A stretch of 64,000 nt of DNA from Roseovarius nitratireducens (lineage in GTDB: Bacteria; Pseudomonadota; Alphaproteobacteria; Rhodobacterales; Rhodobacteraceae), in contig NZ_PDNI01000065.1 of the NCBI RefSeq assembly GCF_002925845.1, positions 124,001-188,000 on the forward strand, written 5' to 3'. Position numbers and translations under genes: made by a program. Positions within the stretch are counted from its first letter, which is position 1; each line of letters begins with the position of its first letter. Positions 53,570 through 63,943 of this stretch are shown here, piece after piece. The notes under the pieces are model-generated. The model saw only the letters and a program-made list of their open reading frames with translations. It was not told the origin of the DNA and did not search any database.

Positions 53570-53667
53570 CCGACCGCCCCCCGGGCGGGCGCTTTTACAA
53601 CGTTGCCACCCGAACAGTCGTCGCAGTAATCGGAACCATAAATCGCCCCCCACAAGCGTTGTAGCGC
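53570..53667 (-). promoter_or_regulatory. Probable transcription attenuator leader of cimA
   Basis: The cimA leader (minus strand) contains alternative structures: GCGCTACAACG (53657-53667) can pair with CGTTGTA-AAA-GCGC (53589-53602), which overlaps the end of the leader peptide, while the same GCGC and following bases form AGCGCCCG/CGGGCGCT (about 53570-53592). A further GGCGCA/TGCGCC stem lies at 53541-53556. Mutually exclusive stems around a short regulatory peptide are the attenuator pattern. No strong U-run follows on this strand, so the mode could also be translational. Confidence 0.55.
53595..53639 (-). CDS. Putative regulatory leader peptide of cimA (14 residues)
   Basis: ATG at 53639 (minus) reads M-V-P-I-T-A-T-T-V-R-V-A-T-L and stops at TAA. 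Nine of 14 residues are Thr, Val, Ile or Leu, the residues expected in a branched-chain leader. The codons (GTT, ATT, ACT, TTG) are ones seldom used in this GC-rich window. GGGGGGCG lies about eight bases upstream. It is in a different frame from cimA and ends 95 bp before it. Too short for standard gene callers; translation is inferred. Confidence 0.6.
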   Translation of the reverse strand: MVPITATTVRVATL

Positions 53668-53720
53668 CCCCCCGCGGTCGGGCCCTCGCGCGGCATGTCG
53701 GCGGTGTGCTGAAAGGCGCG

Positions 53721-55094
53721 TCACTTCAACGACTCCAGCTTCGCGGGGTCGAAATCAGGGCCGGGCACCAGTTCGACGCCCTCCCTGCGCATGCGAACCT
53801 CAATGCCTGCGTCGATCAGGAGAGCTTTGAGGCGATCCACTTCCGAGAAGTCTTTATTTTTCATGGCCCTACTTCGTTCTTCGCTCAGCATGTCGCCAAG
53901 TATCGACAGATCAAAGGTTGGCCCCGAGACCCAGTCCGGCAGGTCTGCGGCAAGCAATCCGAGAAACTGCAGCGTATAACGCAGTGTCGCAACGTCATCC
54001 GCGAGATAGAGTTGATGCAATTCGCTGATCGCCAAAGGCGTGTTCAAGTCATCTGCCAAAGCTTGAACGACAGCGATATGGGGTTGCCCCGTTCCAACAC
54101 CCTGCGCGGCCTTGGCATACCATTTACGAAGCGTCTTCTCCGCCTCCCGCGCCTTCTCCGCCGTCCAATCCATCGGCTTCCGATAATGCGTCGAGAGGAA
54201 AACAAACCGGATCACTTCCCCCGGCACGCCCTGATCCAGCAAATCCCGCACCGTAAAGAAATTGCCCAAGCTCTTGGACATCTTCTTGCCCTCGACCTGC
54301 AGCATCTCGTTGTGCATCCAGACCCGCGCGAAATCGCCCTCGGGATGGGCGCAGCAGCTTTGGGCGATCTCGTTCTCGTGGTGGGGGAACATCAAATCGT
54401 TGCCGCCGCCGTGAATGTCGAAACTCTCGCCCAGCAATTCATAAGCCATCGCCGAGCATTCGATATGCCAGCCGGGCCGCCCCCGGCCCCAGGGCGAGTC
54501 CCATCCCGGCTGATCCTCATCCGAGGGCTTCCAAAGAACGAAATCCATCGGGTTGCGCTTGTAGGGCGCGACCTCGACCCGCGCGCCTGCGATCATGTCA
54601 TCGACCGTGCGCCCCGACAGCTTGCCATAGCCCTCGCGCCACGAGTCCACGGCAAAGAGCACATGGCCCTCGGCCTCATAGGCGTGGCCCTTGGCGATCA
54701 GATCCTCGATCATCGCCACCATCTGCGGGATATATTGCGTCGCACGCGGCATGTGGTCGGGCTTCAGCGCCCCCAGTTCCGCCATGTCATCCAGAAACCA
54801 CTGCGTCGTCTCGGCCGTGATCTCGCCAATCGCGCGCCCGCTCTCCGCCGCGCGCGCGTTGATTTTGTCATCCACATCCGTAAAATTCCGCACATAGGTC
54901 ACGTGATCCGGCCCGTAGACATGCTGCAGCAGCCGATACAGCACATCGAACACCACCACGGGCCGCGCGTTGCCCAGATGCGCCCGGTCATAGACCGTCG
55001 GCCCACAGACATACATCCGCACGTTCTCGGGGTCCAAAGGCGCGAAATCTTCCTTGCGCCGGGTACGGGTGTTATAGAGGCGGATGGTCGTCAT
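53721..55094 (-). CDS. cysS: Cysteinyl-tRNA synthetase
   Basis: CysS charges tRNA-Cys. The 457-residue protein has the class I motifs (H-L-G-N-A-R for HIGH, K-M-S-K-S) and the zinc-binding [13 protein letters not shown] and H-H-E-N-E segments. Start at 55094 (M-T-T-I-R-L-Y-N-T) drops 13 upstream residues. By hand count 53821-54060, in the 3' part of the gene, is only about 52% G+C, well below its surroundings, with many A/T-ending codons. Confidence 0.97.
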   Translation of the reverse strand: MTTIRLYNTRTRRKEDFAPLDPENVRMYVCGPTVYDRAHLGNARPVVVFDVLYRLLQHVYGPDHVTYVRNFTDVDDKINARAAESGRAIGEITAETTQWFLDDMAELGALKPDHMPRATQYIPQMVAMIEDLIAKGHAYEAEGHVLFAVDSWREGYGKLSGRTVDDMIAGARVEVAPYKRNPMDFVLWKPSDEDQPGWDSPWGRGRPGWHIECSAMAYELLGESFDIHGGGNDLMFPHHENEIAQSCCAHPEGDFARVWMHNEMLQVEGKKMSKSLGNFFTVRDLLDQGVPGEVIRFVFLSTHYRKPMDWTAEKAREAEKTLRKWYAKAAQGVGTGQPHIAVVQALADDLNTPLAISELHQLYLADDVATLRYTLQFLGLLAADLPDWVSGPTFDLSILGDMLSEERSRAMKNKDFSEVDRLKALLIDAGIEVRMRREGVELVPGPDFDPAKLESLK

Positions 55095-55164
55095 GGCGTC
55101 CTCGTGGGGATGGATTGCGCGCGGGCTTAGCACCTTCGCCAGATGCTTGAAACCTCCGCGTTGC

Positions 55165-55635
55165 TCAGCCCTTGGGCGGGGCCTTGGGGGTGAATTCGCA
55201 GGTCACCGGCTTGATATCGATCAGCGGCGTGCCATCGAGACAATCGAGCCCCCGCACGATCAGCGTGGCCCCCTCGACCCGCTCCAGCCGCACGCGTGAG
55301 AGACCGATCGGGTTTGGCCGCTGTGGCGAGCGCAGGGCGAAGGTGCCGAAATAGCGCACACCGTCATTGCCGGGGTTCTGCACCACGAGGTCGCGCCGCG
55401 CCCGGTCGAGCCAATAGAGCAGGTCGAGATGGGCATAGTCTTCGACCCCTATAAGCGCCTCCTGCCATGGCTCAAACACCTCCACCCGGCACTCGGGCCC
55501 ATCCACGCGCCCCTGCCGGGGGCAGTCCTTTCGCTCGGTCCAGGGCGTGCGGATGCGCCCGATGAAGTGCAGGGCCGCGTCGCCTGCCTCCGGCACCTCG
55601 ACCAGCCTCTCGCCCGCGCGTACCCGGCTTTCCAT
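55165..55635 (-). CDS. tRNA-t6A N6-methyltransferase family protein (TrmO/TsaA type)
   Basis: The 156-residue protein matches the TsaA/TrmO family, which methylates N6-threonylcarbamoyl-adenosine-37 of tRNA-Thr(GGU): F-I-G-R-I-R-T-P-W near the start, [19 protein letters not shown] (the family's SAM-binding signature), and [14 protein letters not shown] near the end. The C-terminal extension of E. coli TrmO is missing, as in short alphaproteobacterial members. The ribosome site is weak, so the start may be slightly internal. It lies between cysS and the aminopeptidase P gene. Confidence 0.85.
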   Translation of the reverse strand: MESRVRAGERLVEVPEAGDAALHFIGRIRTPWTERKDCPRQGRVDGPECRVEVFEPWQEALIGVEDYAHLDLLYWLDRARRDLVVQNPGNDGVRYFGTFALRSPQRPNPIGLSRVRLERVEGATLIVRGLDCLDGTPLIDIKPVTCEFTPKAPPKG

Positions 55636-55714
55636 TGCCCCGCCCCCGTTGTTGCCATTTCACGGGCTCTTCTTTAGCACTGAACCCCACCCCGCACCAC
55701 GAGAGAGACGGCCT

Positions 55715-57514
55715 TTGTTCCAGAGCTTTACCGAGACCGCGCGCCCCGAACAGGGCCCGCCGCGCCTTGCCCGCCTGCGCCGCGCGATGGCCGAGGCGGG
55801 TCTGGTGGGCTTTCTCGTGCCGCGGGCGGACGCGCACCAGGGCGAATATGTCGCGCCCTGCGACGACCGGTTGGCGTGGCTCACGGGCTTCACCGGTTCG
55901 GCTGGGCTCTGCGTGGTGCTGAACGATGTGGCGGGCGTGTTCGTGGACGGGCGTTACCGCGTGCAGGTAAGCGGGCAGATCGATACCGGGCATTTCACCC
56001 CCGTGGACTGGCCCGAGACGAGGCCCGGACCGTGGCTAGCCCGGCACCTGCCCGGGGGCGGCCCGGTGGGGTTCGACCCGTGGCTGTGGACACCCGGACA
56101 GGTAGACGAGATCGAGGCGGCACTGCCCGAAGGCGTCCGCCTCGTGCCGTCCGACAACCTGGTCGATGCCGTCTGGCACGACCGCCCCGCCCCGCCGCGC
56201 GGCCCGATACAGCCCTGGCCCGAGACCCTGGCGGGCGCGACCCACGCCGAAAAACGCGCGCAACTGGCCGAGAGCTTGCGCACGTCCGGTGCGCGCGCGG
56301 CGGTCATCACGCTCACCGATTCCCTCGCCTGGTTGCTGAACATCCGCGGTGCCGACATCCCCCGCAACCCGGTGCCGCAGGGCTTCGCCATCCTGCACGA
56401 CACGGGCCGTGTGGCGCTCTTCACCGACCCGGCCAAGCTCGATACCCGTGCGCGCGCGCATCTGGGCGACGAGGTGACGTCAGCCGCTCCCGAGGCGTTT
56501 GGCCCCGCGCTCGACGCACTCGAGGGCCCAGTGCAACTAGACCGCAAGAGCGTGCCGGTTTGGGTCGTGCAGCGGCTCGAGGCGGCGGATGTCGCACATA
56601 CATGGGCCGAGGATCCCTGTATCCTGCCCAAGGCGCAAAAAACCGCCGCCGAGATCGACGCCACCCGCGCCGCCCACCTGCGCGACGGTGCGGCGGTCTG
56701 CGAATTCCTTGCGTGGTTCGACGCGCAGCCCACCGGTACGCTGACCGAGATCGACGTGGTGACAAAGCTGGAGCAATGCCGCGCCGCCACCGGCCGCCTG
56801 CTCGATATCAGCTTTGACACTATCGCCGGCTCGGGCCCCAACGGAGCGCTGCCGCATTACCGCGTGACCGAGGCCAGCAACCGCACGCTTCGGGCGGGCG
56901 ACCTACTGGTTCTCGACAGTGGCGGGCAGTATCTCGACGGCACCACGGACATCACCCGCACCCTGCCAATGGGCACGCCCGGAGACGCGGAATGCACGGC
57001 CTTTACCCGCGTGCTGCAAGGCATGATCGCCATCTCGCGCCTGCGCTTCCCCAAGGGGCTCGCGGGCCGCGATCTAGATGTGCTGGCACGCTATCATCTG
57101 TGGCTCGACGATTGCGATTACGGCCACGGCACCGGGCACGGGGTCGGCGTCTATTCCTGCGTGCACGAGGGACCGCAGCGACTCTCGCGCCTGTCGGAGG
57201 TGCCGCTCGCGCCCGGAATGATCCTGTCGAACGAGCCAGGGTATTACCGCGAAGGGGCCTTCGGCATCCGCATCGAGAACCTGATCGTGGTGCGCGAGGC
57301 ATCCCCCGTGACGGGCGGCGACGGGGCCACGCAGATCGACTTCGAAACCGTCACATTCGCGCCCATTGACCGCCGCCTGATCTGCTCAGACCTGCTATCC
57401 GCGCCAGAGCGCGCCTGGCTCGACGGCTATCACGCGGCCTGCCGCGACAAGATCGGCCCTCTGCTTTCGGCACCGGCACGGGTATGGTTGCAGCAACAGA
57501 CCGCGCCGCTGTGA
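55715..57514 (+). CDS. Xaa-Pro aminopeptidase (aminopeptidase P, M24B)
   Basis: The enzyme removes N-terminal residues preceding proline, in the cytoplasm. The 599-residue protein has two creatinase-type N-terminal domains (about 10-310) and a C-terminal M24 pita-bread domain (about 320-560) with the metal ligands D-S-G-G-Q-Y-L-D-G-T-T-D-I-T-R, G-T-G-H-G-V-G, and S-N-E-P-G-Y-Y plus E-N-L-I. The only start that fits is TTG at 55715 (L-F-Q-S-F-T-E), preceded by GAGAGAGA at good spacing; no near ATG exists. It is divergent from trmO. Confidence 0.93.
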   Translation: MFQSFTETARPEQGPPRLARLRRAMAEAGLVGFLVPRADAHQGEYVAPCDDRLAWLTGFTGSAGLCVVLNDVAGVFVDGRYRVQVSGQIDTGHFTPVDWPETRPGPWLARHLPGGGPVGFDPWLWTPGQVDEIEAALPEGVRLVPSDNLVDAVWHDRPAPPRGPIQPWPETLAGATHAEKRAQLAESLRTSGARAAVITLTDSLAWLLNIRGADIPRNPVPQGFAILHDTGRVALFTDPAKLDTRARAHLGDEVTSAAPEAFGPALDALEGPVQLDRKSVPVWVVQRLEAADVAHTWAEDPCILPKAQKTAAEIDATRAAHLRDGAAVCEFLAWFDAQPTGTLTEIDVVTKLEQCRAATGRLLDISFDTIAGSGPNGALPHYRVTEASNRTLRAGDLLVLDSGGQYLDGTTDITRTLPMGTPGDAECTAFTRVLQGMIAISRLRFPKGLAGRDLDVLARYHLWLDDCDYGHGTGHGVGVYSCVHEGPQRLSRLSEVPLAPGMILSNEPGYYREGAFGIRIENLIVVREASPVTGGDGATQIDFETVTFAPIDRRLICSDLLSAPERAWLDGYHAACRDKIGPLLSAPARVWLQQQTAPL

Positions 57515-57584
57515 CACATTCCCGTGACACTCCGACGGCAGACATGACCGAACAAGAACACCGAAACGACAGGAAGGACGACAC

Positions 57585-57926
57585 ATGAACAAGATAACGA
57601 TACGCAAGGCAGACGGCACCTGGACGGTGCGCGCGGGCGGCGCAATCCTCGCCGAAAGCCGCAACGCGCTGGAACTGACCGAGGGCGAGTACCCCGCGGT
57701 GATCTATTTCCCGCGCGAAGATATTGCGATGGCGTTTCTAGATGAGAGCGAACAAACCAGCCATTGCCCGTTCAAAGGGGATGCGCGCTATTTCTCCATA
57801 GAGACCAAGAGCCAGACCATCGAGAACGCCGCCTGGAGCTACGAGGCGCCAAAGCCCGAGGCCACGCGGATCGCCGGGCACATCGCGTTCTACACGACCG
57901 ACAAGGTCGCGGTGGAGCGTATCTGA
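57585..57926 (+). CDS. DUF427 domain protein
   Basis: The 113-residue protein matches DUF427, a small beta-rich fold of unknown function (V-I-Y-F-P-R-E-D-I, C-P-F-K-G-D-A-R-Y-F-S-I, A-W-S-Y-E-A-P, H-I-A-F-Y near the end). AGGAAGGACGACAC gives a strong ribosome site. It follows aminopeptidase P by 70 bp and is convergent with the chloride channel gene. Confidence 0.9.
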   Translation: MNKITIRKADGTWTVRAGGAILAESRNALELTEGEYPAVIYFPREDIAMAFLDESEQTSHCPFKGDARYFSIETKSQTIENAAWSYEAPKPEATRIAGHIAFYTTDKVAVERI

Positions 57927-57952
57927 TTGCCGGGCGACGCGCGGGGACGCGC

Positions 57953-59644
57953 TCAGCCGTGCTCTTCCTTCGACACGGCGGCCAGCGCGCCGTTATACGC
58001 CTTGAGCGCATCGACGTGAAACAACGCCCCCGCGAGGTCCGGCGGGGCATCCCCTCCCGAGAGCGTGACCACGGGCACGAAGGGCACGCCCGCGCGCTCG
58101 AAAACCGGCATGGCCGTCTCGAGCGTGGCGCTGGCATCGACATAGATCCCCTGCTCGATCAGCGACCAGCACTGGTCGGGATCGGCGGCGCGCGCGTGAT
58201 CGGGTTCGCGCATCAGCCGTGACACGCGGAACATGCCCAGCAGGTAATCCTGCGGCCCCGCGGCCAGACGGATGCCGCGCCGCATGAGCTGTGTCAGGAA
58301 GAACGAGCGCCGGACCAGTCGCGCCGAGAGCGCCACCGAGGTCGAGACGGCCACCATCACGGCAAGGCCCGTCTGCCAGTCGCCGGTCAGCTCGAACACG
58401 ATCAGCGTGGTCGAGATCGGCGCGCCCAGCACCGCCGCCGCCACCGCACCCATCCCGGCTAGCGCATAGAGTGTGGCTGCGCCGGAATAGTCGGGCAGAA
58501 CCGCCGTCGCCAGCAGCCCGAAGGTCAGCCCCGTGAGCGCCCCTACCATCAGCGAAGGCGAGAACACGCCGCCACCCATGCGCCCACCCAGCGTGATTGC
58601 CACCGCCAGCACCTTGAGCACGGCGAACACGATCGCCTCGTGCCACACCAGCCGCCCGGTCAGCGCCGCCGAGGTGGTCTCGTAGCCCACGCCGATGATA
58701 TGCGGAAACCAGATCGCCAACGCCCCGAGCATCAGCCCCGCCGCTGCGGGCCGCAGCCAGCGCGGTATGCGCAGGCGCATCTGCACATGTCCGGCCACAT
58801 CCTCGGCCACAAAGATCGCCAGCATCATCAGCGTCGCCACCAGCCCGCAGACCAGCCCGAGGATCAGGAAGGCGGGTAGTTCCACGTAGAAGGACAGCAC
58901 GCTGCTCACCGGCAGCGTGAATTCGGTTACGTCGCCGAAATGCAGTCGGCTGATGACCGTGCCCGCAACGCTCGCGATCACGATGGGCGCGAAGGCGTGG
59001 ATCGCGAAATGCCGCAGCACCACCTCGAGCGCGAAGAGCGCGCCGGCGATGGGCGCGTTGAACGACGCCGAAACGGCGGCGGCCACCGCACAGCCCAAAA
59101 GGTCGCGCCCGGTGATGCCGTCGGCATTTAGGCGGTCACTCACCCAGCCCGAGATGACCGCAGCAAGATGCACCACCGGTCCCTCTCGCCCCGACGAGCC
59201 GCCTGTGCCCAGCGTCACCAGCGACGCGAGCGCCGAGGCCAGCCCCGCGCGCCGCTCGACCCGACCTTCGCTAAGCGCCGCGCCCTCGATCACGTCCGCG
59301 ACCGTGCGCACGCGCCCGTCATCGGTGAACCGGTGCAGGACCAAGCCAACGATCAGCCCCCCGGCCACCGGCACCAGCAGCACCCAGAACCACGGCAGAT
59401 GCTCGGCTTGCGAGTGTAGCCGAGCCACGTCCCCGGTCTGGTAGACCACTCCCTCCAGCGCCGAGATACCCTTGCGAAACAGCACTGCCGCGTATCCCGC
59501 GGCACTTCCCAGCAGGAGCGCGATCACCCAGAACTGGAACTGGCTCGGCCCGCGCCTGCGCAGCATCCGCCAGCCCCCGCGCAGGCGAATCGCCGCCTGT
59601 CTGCGCAATCGCGCGAAAAACGATCTGTCCCCGGGCTGCGTCAC
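57953..59644 (-). CDS. Chloride channel/transporter (ClC family) with C-terminal CBS-like domain
   Basis: The 563-residue protein is a ClC-family member: G-G-S-S-G-R-E-G-P-V-V contains the gating Glu, with the anion-binding F-N-A-P-I-A-G-A-L-F-A-L-E and G-G-R-M-G-G-G-V-F-S-P-S-L segments. About 18 helices are expected, followed by one cytosolic CBS-like region (last ~100 residues). Whether it is a channel or proton exchanger depends on the intracellular Glu, which I cannot place with certainty. It is convergent with DUF427 and divergent from the FAD-linked oxidase. Confidence 0.93.
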   Translation of the reverse strand: MTQPGDRSFFARLRRQAAIRLRGGWRMLRRRGPSQFQFWVIALLLGSAAGYAAVLFRKGISALEGVVYQTGDVARLHSQAEHLPWFWVLLVPVAGGLIVGLVLHRFTDDGRVRTVADVIEGAALSEGRVERRAGLASALASLVTLGTGGSSGREGPVVHLAAVISGWVSDRLNADGITGRDLLGCAVAAAVSASFNAPIAGALFALEVVLRHFAIHAFAPIVIASVAGTVISRLHFGDVTEFTLPVSSVLSFYVELPAFLILGLVCGLVATLMMLAIFVAEDVAGHVQMRLRIPRWLRPAAAGLMLGALAIWFPHIIGVGYETTSAALTGRLVWHEAIVFAVLKVLAVAITLGGRMGGGVFSPSLMVGALTGLTFGLLATAVLPDYSGAATLYALAGMGAVAAAVLGAPISTTLIVFELTGDWQTGLAVMVAVSTSVALSARLVRRSFFLTQLMRRGIRLAAGPQDYLLGMFRVSRLMREPDHARAADPDQCWSLIEQGIYVDASATLETAMPVFERAGVPFVPVVTLSGGDAPPDLAGALFHVDALKAYNGALAAVSKEEHG

Positions 59645-59724
59645 GTTACCATCCGACTGCGCTGCTTTCGCATCGCGGCTTCATCGCCTAGGGTATCGTG
59701 ACACTCACGAACGAAAGTTGCCCA

Positions 59725-61101
59725 ATGGACACGCAAAAAGCCCTTGACGACCTGCATACCTGTCTAGGCCAACGGCTCAGCCTCTCCAAGTCCGATCTGG
59801 ACCTTCACGGTCGCAGCGAGTCGTATTTCCCGCTCAGCCCGCCCGATGCTGTCGCCTATCCCGAAACCACCGACGAGGTGGCGCGCATCGTCGCCATCTG
59901 CGCGCGCCACCGCATGCCGGTCACGGCATGGGGCACCGGCACCTCGCTCGAAGGACAGTCGCAGGCGTTTTCCGGCGGGATCGTGGTGGATTTCAGCCGC
60001 ATGAACCGCGTCCTCGAGATGGCGCAGGCCGACATGGTGGCGCGCGTCCAGCCCGGCGTGACGCGCGAGGCGCTGAACGAGGAGCTGCGCGCCACCGGCC
60101 TGTTTTTCCCGGTCGATCCCGGTGCCAACGCCGCCCTCGGCGGCATGGCCGCAACCCGCGCCAGCGGCACCACCGCCGTGCGCTACGGCACGATGCGCGA
60201 CAACGTTCTGGCGCTCGAGGTGGTGACGGCGACCGGAGAGGTGATTCGCACCGGCACGGCGGCGCGCAAATCCTCCTCTGGCTACGACCTCACCGCGCTG
60301 TTCGTGGGCTCCGAGGGCACGCTCGGCCTCATCACCGAGCTGACCCTGCGGCTCCACGGCCAACCCGAGGCGATCTCGGCGGCGGTCTGCGCGTTCGACA
60401 GCGTGGGGGACGCGGTCGAGACGGTCATCGACACGATCCAGAGCGGCGTACCGATGGCGCGGATCGAGCTGATGGACGAGGACAGCGTGCGCGCGGTCAA
60501 CGCCTATTCCGGCATCGACCTCGCCGAGACGCCGCACCTTCTGCTCGAATTCCACGGCAGCGAAACGGGCGCGCGCGAACAGGCCGAAACCTTCGGCGCG
60601 ATCGCCAGCGATCACGGCGGCAAGGGGTTTGACTGGGCCACACGCCCCGAGGCGCGGAACGCACTCTGGACCATGCGCCACAATGCCTACTACGCGATCC
60701 TCGCCAGCCGCCCCGGCGCGCGCGCCATCGTCACCGATATCTGCGTGCCGATCTCGCGCCTGGCCGAGGCCATCGAGGAGACACGCGCCGATTTCGCGCA
60801 GGCGGGCGTGGCAGGACCGATCCTCGGCCACGTCGGCGACGGCAATTTCCACGCCGTGCTGATGGTGGACATGGCCGACGAAGCCGAGATCGCGCGCGCC
60901 AAAGCCGCCTCGGATCGGATGGTGGAGCGTGCGCTGAGCATGGGCGGCACCGCCACCGGCGAGCACGGCATCGGCGTGGGCAAGCTGGGCTATATGGCGC
61001 GCGAACACGGGGGCGGCTGGGCAATGATGGGGGCGATCAAGGCCGCGCTCGACCCCGACAATATCCTGAATCCCGGCAAGCTGGTGCCACCGCGCAACTG
61101 A
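59725..61101 (+). CDS. FAD-linked oxidase, GlcD/D-lactate dehydrogenase type
   Basis: The 458-residue protein has an N-terminal PCMH-type FAD domain ([43 protein letters not shown]) and a C-terminal FAD-oxidase cap with H-V-G-D-G-N-F-H (conserved His) and [10 protein letters not shown] near the end. It oxidises a 2-hydroxy acid (D-lactate or glycolate) by analogy. Subunit partners glcE/glcF are not adjacent. The start is either 59725 (weak ribosome site) or GTG at 59698. It separates the ClC gene from the division cluster. Confidence 0.9.
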   Translation: MDTQKALDDLHTCLGQRLSLSKSDLDLHGRSESYFPLSPPDAVAYPETTDEVARIVAICARHRMPVTAWGTGTSLEGQSQAFSGGIVVDFSRMNRVLEMAQADMVARVQPGVTREALNEELRATGLFFPVDPGANAALGGMAATRASGTTAVRYGTMRDNVLALEVVTATGEVIRTGTAARKSSSGYDLTALFVGSEGTLGLITELTLRLHGQPEAISAAVCAFDSVGDAVETVIDTIQSGVPMARIELMDEDSVRAVNAYSGIDLAETPHLLLEFHGSETGAREQAETFGAIASDHGGKGFDWATRPEARNALWTMRHNAYYAILASRPGARAIVTDICVPISRLAEAIEETRADFAQAGVAGPILGHVGDGNFHAVLMVDMADEAEIARAKAASDRMVERALSMGGTATGEHGIGVGKLGYMAREHGGGWAMMGAIKAALDPDNILNPGKLVPPRN

Positions 61102-61145
61102 CAGGCGGCTTTACCTCCCGGCCCCGCCGGGGCACAAGGACCGCC

Positions 61146-62102
61146 ATGACCGAGATGCCACCGACGCGCGGGCGGCTGAGCCGCGACCGCCCCCTGTCCG
61201 ATCTGACCTGGCTGCGCGTGGGCGGCCCGGCGGACTGGCTGTTTCAGCCCGCCGACACCGATGACCTCGCCGATTTCCTGCGCGCGCTCGACCCGGACAT
61301 CCCGGTATTCCCGATGGGCGTGGGCTCCAATCTCATCGTGCGCGACGGCGGTATCCGCGGGGTGGTGATCCGGCTGGGGCGCGGCTTCAACACGATCCAG
61401 GCGAACGGCGACCGCGTCACCGCTGGAGCGGCGGCGCTCGACGCGCATGTGGCGCGGCGCGCAGCCGAGGCCGGGATCGACCTCACCTTTCTGCGCACCA
61501 TCCCTGGCAGCATCGGCGGCGCGGTGCGGATGAATGCGGGCTGCTACGGTTCTTACGTGGCCGATCACCTCGTCGAGGCGCAGGCGGTGACGCGCGCGGG
61601 CGAGCTATTGACGCTGACACCAGAGGCACTGAATTTCCGCTATCGCCACAGTGACCTTCCCGAGGGCTGCATCATCACCGGGGCCACGTTCCGGGGTCCG
61701 CCCGGCGCGCCCGAAACGCTCATCGCCAAGATGGACGATCAGGTGGCCCGCCGTGACGCCACGCAGCCCACCAAGGATCGCAGCGCCGGCAGCACCTTCC
61801 GCAACCCGGCCGGTTTTAGCAGCTCAGGTCGCGCCGACGACGTGCACGACCTCAAGGCCTGGTCGGTGATTGACCGCGCGGGGCTGCGCGGCGCGCGGCG
61901 CGGGGGCGCACAGATGAGCGGGAAGCACCCCAATTTCCTCATCAATACCGGCGGGGCCTCCGCGGCCGACCTGGAGGGTCTCGGCGAGGAGGTACGAAAA
62001 AGGGTTTTCCAAAACAGCGGAATACAGCTAGAGTGGGAAATCATGAGGGTCGGCGAACCGGCCCCGGGCGACAGCCCCGACAAAGAGCAGTCAGAACGAT
62101 AA
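61146..62102 (+). CDS. murB: UDP-N-acetylenolpyruvoylglucosamine reductase (type II)
   Basis: MurB reduces the enolpyruvyl group to give UDP-MurNAc, using FAD and NADPH. The 318-residue protein has the FAD domain start ([14 protein letters not shown]), [27 protein letters not shown] and the catalytic Ser in [12 protein letters not shown], with L-E-W-E-I near the C-terminus. The end extends about 15 hydrophilic residues past the usual stop. It is the first of the co-directional murB-ddl-ftsQ-ftsA run. Confidence 0.97.
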   Translation: MTEMPPTRGRLSRDRPLSDLTWLRVGGPADWLFQPADTDDLADFLRALDPDIPVFPMGVGSNLIVRDGGIRGVVIRLGRGFNTIQANGDRVTAGAAALDAHVARRAAEAGIDLTFLRTIPGSIGGAVRMNAGCYGSYVADHLVEAQAVTRAGELLTLTPEALNFRYRHSDLPEGCIITGATFRGPPGAPETLIAKMDDQVARRDATQPTKDRSAGSTFRNPAGFSSSGRADDVHDLKAWSVIDRAGLRGARRGGAQMSGKHPNFLINTGGASAADLEGLGEEVRKRVFQNSGIQLEWEIMRVGEPAPGDSPDKEQSER

Positions 62103-62141
62103 CGCGGTCGCGCGAAGCGGCCCGGAAAATTGAGGCACTAG

Positions 62142-63062
62142 GTGGTTGGTTCGGGCAGAACAACCCCGATGGTTGCGGTGATGATGGGCGGCCCCTCGGC
62201 AGAGCGCGAGGTGTCACTCTCCTCCGGGCGTGAATGCGCCGCAGCGCTTCGGGACGCAGGCTACCGGGTCGTTGAGATCGACGCCGGGCTCGATCTCTGC
62301 GCACAACTTCAGGACATCTCTCCCGACGTGGTCTTCAACGCGCTGCACGGTCGCTGGGGCGAGGATGGTTGCGTTCAGGGCCTGTTGGAATGGCTGCGCA
62401 TCCCCTACACCCATTCCGGCGTACTGTCCTCGGCACTCGCAATGGACAAGGAACGCACGAAATCCGCCTACCGCGCCGCCGGACTGCCAGTGGTGGCAAG
62501 CCTGCTGGCCCCGCGCGAGGCGGTGCGCAAGCGCCATGTGATGGCCCCGCCCTACGTGGTCAAGCCCAACAACGAGGGCTCCTCGGTCGGCGTCTACCTC
62601 GTGCAGGAGGCCGCGAACGGGCCACCGCAACTGTCGGACGAGATGCCAGAGACGGTCATGGTAGAGGCCTATGCCCCGGGTCGCGAACTCACCACCACCG
62701 TGATGGGCGACCGCGCGCTCACGGTTACCGACATCCTCACCGACGGCTGGTATGATTACGATGCGAAGTACAAACCCGGCGGATCGCGCCACGTGGTCCC
62801 CGCCGAGGTGCCGCAGGACATTTTCGACGCCTGCCTCGCCCACGCCCTGCGCGCCCACGAGGTGCTGGGCTGCCGCGGGCTGAGCCGAACCGATTTCCGC
62901 TGGGACGAGGGGCGCGGGGCAGACGGGCTGGTGCTGCTCGAAACCAACACCCAGCCAGGGATGACGCCCACCTCGCTCAGCCCCGAACAGGCGGCGGCGG
63001 TCGGCATATCCTTTCCAGACCTCGTTCGCTGGATGGTGGAGGACGCGTCATGCGACCGGTGA
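62142..63062 (+). CDS. ddl: D-alanine--D-alanine ligase
   Basis: Ddl joins two D-Ala for the peptidoglycan stem peptide. The 306-residue ATP-grasp protein has [15 protein letters not shown] at the start, [10 protein letters not shown], the ATP lid [15 protein letters not shown], and the C-terminal E-x-N-T-Q-P-G-M-T. The likely start is GTG at 62142, with GAGG at good spacing; the ATG at 62169 has no ribosome site. It overlaps ftsQ by 13 bases. Confidence 0.96.
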   Translation: MVGSGRTTPMVAVMMGGPSAEREVSLSSGRECAAALRDAGYRVVEIDAGLDLCAQLQDISPDVVFNALHGRWGEDGCVQGLLEWLRIPYTHSGVLSSALAMDKERTKSAYRAAGLPVVASLLAPREAVRKRHVMAPPYVVKPNNEGSSVGVYLVQEAANGPPQLSDEMPETVMVEAYAPGRELTTTVMGDRALTVTDILTDGWYDYDAKYKPGGSRHVVPAEVPQDIFDACLAHALRAHEVLGCRGLSRTDFRWDEGRGADGLVLLETNTQPGMTPTSLSPEQAAAVGISFPDLVRWMVEDASCDR

Positions 63063-63943
63063 TCCCCCGCGCCGATCCCTCCCCCTCGCGGCTGCGCTAC
63101 CGGCTGGAGCGGATGCGTCTCACACCGGGCTACCGGCGGCTGACGCGGCTAGGCCTGCCACTGCTGGTCGTCGCGGGCGTTGCGGGCGGATATCTCTACG
63201 ATGCCGACCGGCGCGCGAATATCGCCGACCGCATCGCCGAGATCCGCCGCCAGATCGAAACGCGACCGGAATTCATGGTCCACCTGATCGAACTTGAGGG
63301 TGCCAGCGCCGGTGTGCAGGAGGATATTCATGAGATATTCCCGTATGACTTGCCCGCCAGCTCCTTCGATTTCGACATGGCCGCGCTCCGCGAGATGATC
63401 GAGGGGCTTCCGGCCGTCGCGCGTGCCGAGCTGCGTATCCGGCAGGGCGGCGTGCTGCGCGTCGCCGTGACCGAGCGCGTGCCGGTAACCCTATGGCGCA
63501 CGCGCCACGGATTCGAGGTACTCGACATCAGTGGCGCGGCCATCGCCACGGTCGAGGCGCGCACAACGCATGCCGACCTGCCGGTGCTGGCGGGAAGCGG
63601 TGCCGACCTCGCGGTGCCGCAGGCACTCGACATTCTCGCCTCGGCGACAGCGTTGAAACGCCCGCTGCGCGGCCTCGTGCGTATGGGCGAGCGGCGCTGG
63701 GACCTCGTGCTTGGCGACGGCAGGCGGGTGCGCCTGCCCGAGCGCGAACCAGTGCGCGCGGTCGAGCGGGTAATCGTGCTCGACCGGGCCAGCGACCTGC
63801 TGGAACGCGACCTTGTGAGCATCGACATGCGCCTCAGCACGCGACCCACGGTACGCATGAGCGAACATGCCACCGAGGAGTGGTGGCGCATCACGCGCGC
63901 GTCCGGCCTGCCAGCCATTTCGTCAGGGACAGAAACCAGATGA
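63050..63943 (+). CDS. ftsQ: Cell division protein FtsQ
   Basis: FtsQ links early and late divisome proteins at the inner membrane. The 297-residue protein has an N-terminal cytoplasmic part (about 1-35), one membrane helix ([14 protein letters not shown], about 36-50), then a POTRA domain (about 75-150, [10 protein letters not shown]) and beta domain ([13 protein letters not shown], and a terminal arginine-rich strand). Its start overlaps ddl and its stop overlaps ftsA (ATGA), giving coupled translation. Confidence 0.95.
   Translation: MRPVIPRADPSPSRLRYRLERMRLTPGYRRLTRLGLPLLVVAGVAGGYLYDADRRANIADRIAEIRRQIETRPEFMVHLIELEGASAGVQEDIHEIFPYDLPASSFDFDMAALREMIEGLPAVARAELRIRQGGVLRVAVTERVPVTLWRTRHGFEVLDISGAAIATVEARTTHADLPVLAGSGADLAVPQALDILASATALKRPLRGLVRMGERRWDLVLGDGRRVRLPEREPVRAVERVIVLDRASDLLERDLVSIDMRLSTRPTVRMSEHATEEWWRITRASGLPAISSGTETR

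Noticed and set aside
53565-53597. GC hairpin followed by TTTT read on the plus strand, as a terminator
   Set aside because: No plus-strand gene precedes it. The same bases make better sense as the minus-strand cimA leader, where the T run is the AAAA after the leader-peptide stop.
53501-53653. 51-residue N-terminal extension of cimA
   Set aside because: Arg/Ala/Gly-rich extension without family similarity; ATG at 53500 begins the conserved M-T-K-E-R-L-Y-F-Y-D-T-T, and the leader peptide occupies another frame here.
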